Positions 38,935-39,349 of a DNA stretch of 39,349 nt are shown here, piece after piece. The notes below the pieces were generated by a model that was not told where the DNA came from, searched no databases, and saw only the letters and a list, made by a program, of their open reading frames with translations. Within the stretch, counting starts at the first letter, position 1, and the number at the start of each line of letters is the position of its first letter. Position numbers and translations under genes: made by a program. This DNA comes from AC-37 sp036389105 (GTDB lineage: Bacteria; Actinomycetota; Thermoleophilia; Solirubrobacterales; Thermoleophilaceae), in assembly GCA_036389105.1 (NCBI GenBank), contig DASVQK010000074.1:1-39349 (forward strand), given 5' to 3'.

Positions 38935-39349
38935 GGCCGCACCCCCGGCGCCCAGGCGTCGTCGGCCGCGACGCTCAGCCCGTAGGTCACCAGGTCGCCC
39001 GCGCCCAGGTCCACCTCGAGCGTGCCGGACGGCGTGCCGCCGGGCAGCTCGATCACGATGCGGTCGTCGTCCGCCTCGAGCACCGGCAGCGGCTGGCCGT
39101 CGAGCGTCGCGACGGGGGCCTCCGGGCCGGCCAGGTTCTGGCCGGTCAGCTCCAGGCGGCGGGTGCCGGGCGCGATCGGCAGTGGCGCGGCGCCGCCGTT
39201 GCCAAGGCCCTGCGAGACGGGCCGCCGGAAGCCGTCGCCGGGCCGCCGGGGCGGTCGCGGCTCCGCGGGCCGTGGCACGGGCGGCGCGTCCGCCGCGGGT
39301 GCGGGCCGCGGCTCCGGCGCGGTGACCGGCGCGGGCGCGGGACCGGGCG
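38931..39349 (-). CDS. C-terminal part of a protein with Pro/Ala linker and IPT/TIG-like domain (partial; possibly Pvc16-like)
   Basis: An open frame enters from the right edge, with at least 139 residues visible. The first 50 or so are Pro/Ala/Arg-rich linker. The rest is a compact beta domain (RRLELTGQNLAGPEAPVATL, then ADDDRIVIELPGGTPSGTLE) of IPT/TIG appearance. Proteins with an N-terminal DUF4255 (Pvc16, tube cap) domain often end in such a domain in contractile injection clusters, so this may be the tail of a Pvc16-type protein. The N-terminal part needed to confirm this is outside the window. Its stop overlaps the protease ATG. Confidence 0.65.
   Translation of the reverse strand, partial: PGPAPAPVTAPEPRPAPAADAPPVPRPAEPRPPRRPGDGFRRPVSQGLGNGGAAPLPIAPGTRRLELTGQNLAGPEAPVATLDGQPLPVLEADDDRIVIELPGGTPSGTLEVDLGAGDLVTYGLSVAADDAWAPGVRP

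Overview
The window is very GC-rich and gene-dense, with many GTG starts, 1- and 4-base start/stop overlaps and -10 boxes of the form TANNNT placed 6-7 bases before start codons. With an Mce/MlaD protein, ECF sigma/zinc anti-sigma pair, short Ppx and many LuxR/TetR regulators, this suggests an actinomycete-phylum chromosome, perhaps Thermoleophilia/Solirubrobacterales. The lineage is inferred from gene style, not from a marker gene.

Left part (1-10 kb): the end of an Mce-type operon, a six-helix class III nucleotide cyclase, a thiamine-diphosphate enzyme, a candidate small RNA with its own promoter and terminator, exopolyphosphatase, and a divergent AhpC/TSA-like gene whose redox Cys codon is an in-frame TGA (probable selenoprotein). 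Then come initiator tRNA-Met with promoter and terminator, an orphan contractile-tail tube protein, a DoxX-like membrane protein, folE, and an ECF sigma/anti-sigma pair.

Middle (10-26 kb): a decayed LtrA gene, a TetR gene with an operator-like palindrome and a divergent membrane protein, and an unrecognised two-gene unit. A NarL-type two-component system is divergent from a tightly coupled six-gene ABC transporter operon. A diguanylate cyclase and a secreted alpha/beta hydrolase converge on one hairpin. The hydrolase is divergent from a QsdR-like TetR gene, with an operator between them. Three related receiver/LuxR genes follow.

Right part (26-39.3 kb): a minus-strand run of nine closely spaced genes that enters from beyond the right edge. 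In transcription order it encodes the tail of a protein with a Pro/Ala linker and IPT/TIG-like end, a subtilisin-like protease without signal peptide, a 631-aa coiled-coil protein, a 385-aa protein, three paralogues of an unrecognised family (399, 528, 456 aa) with a 307-aa helical protein after the first, and a 1091-aa multi-domain murein hydrolase without signal peptide. Together with the orphan tube gene at 7.1 kb, I read this as the accessory or payload end of an extracellular contractile injection-type cluster whose structural genes would lie beyond 39.3 kb. That is an inference. The two strongest points for follow-up are this cluster and the TGA-containing thioredoxin-fold gene.
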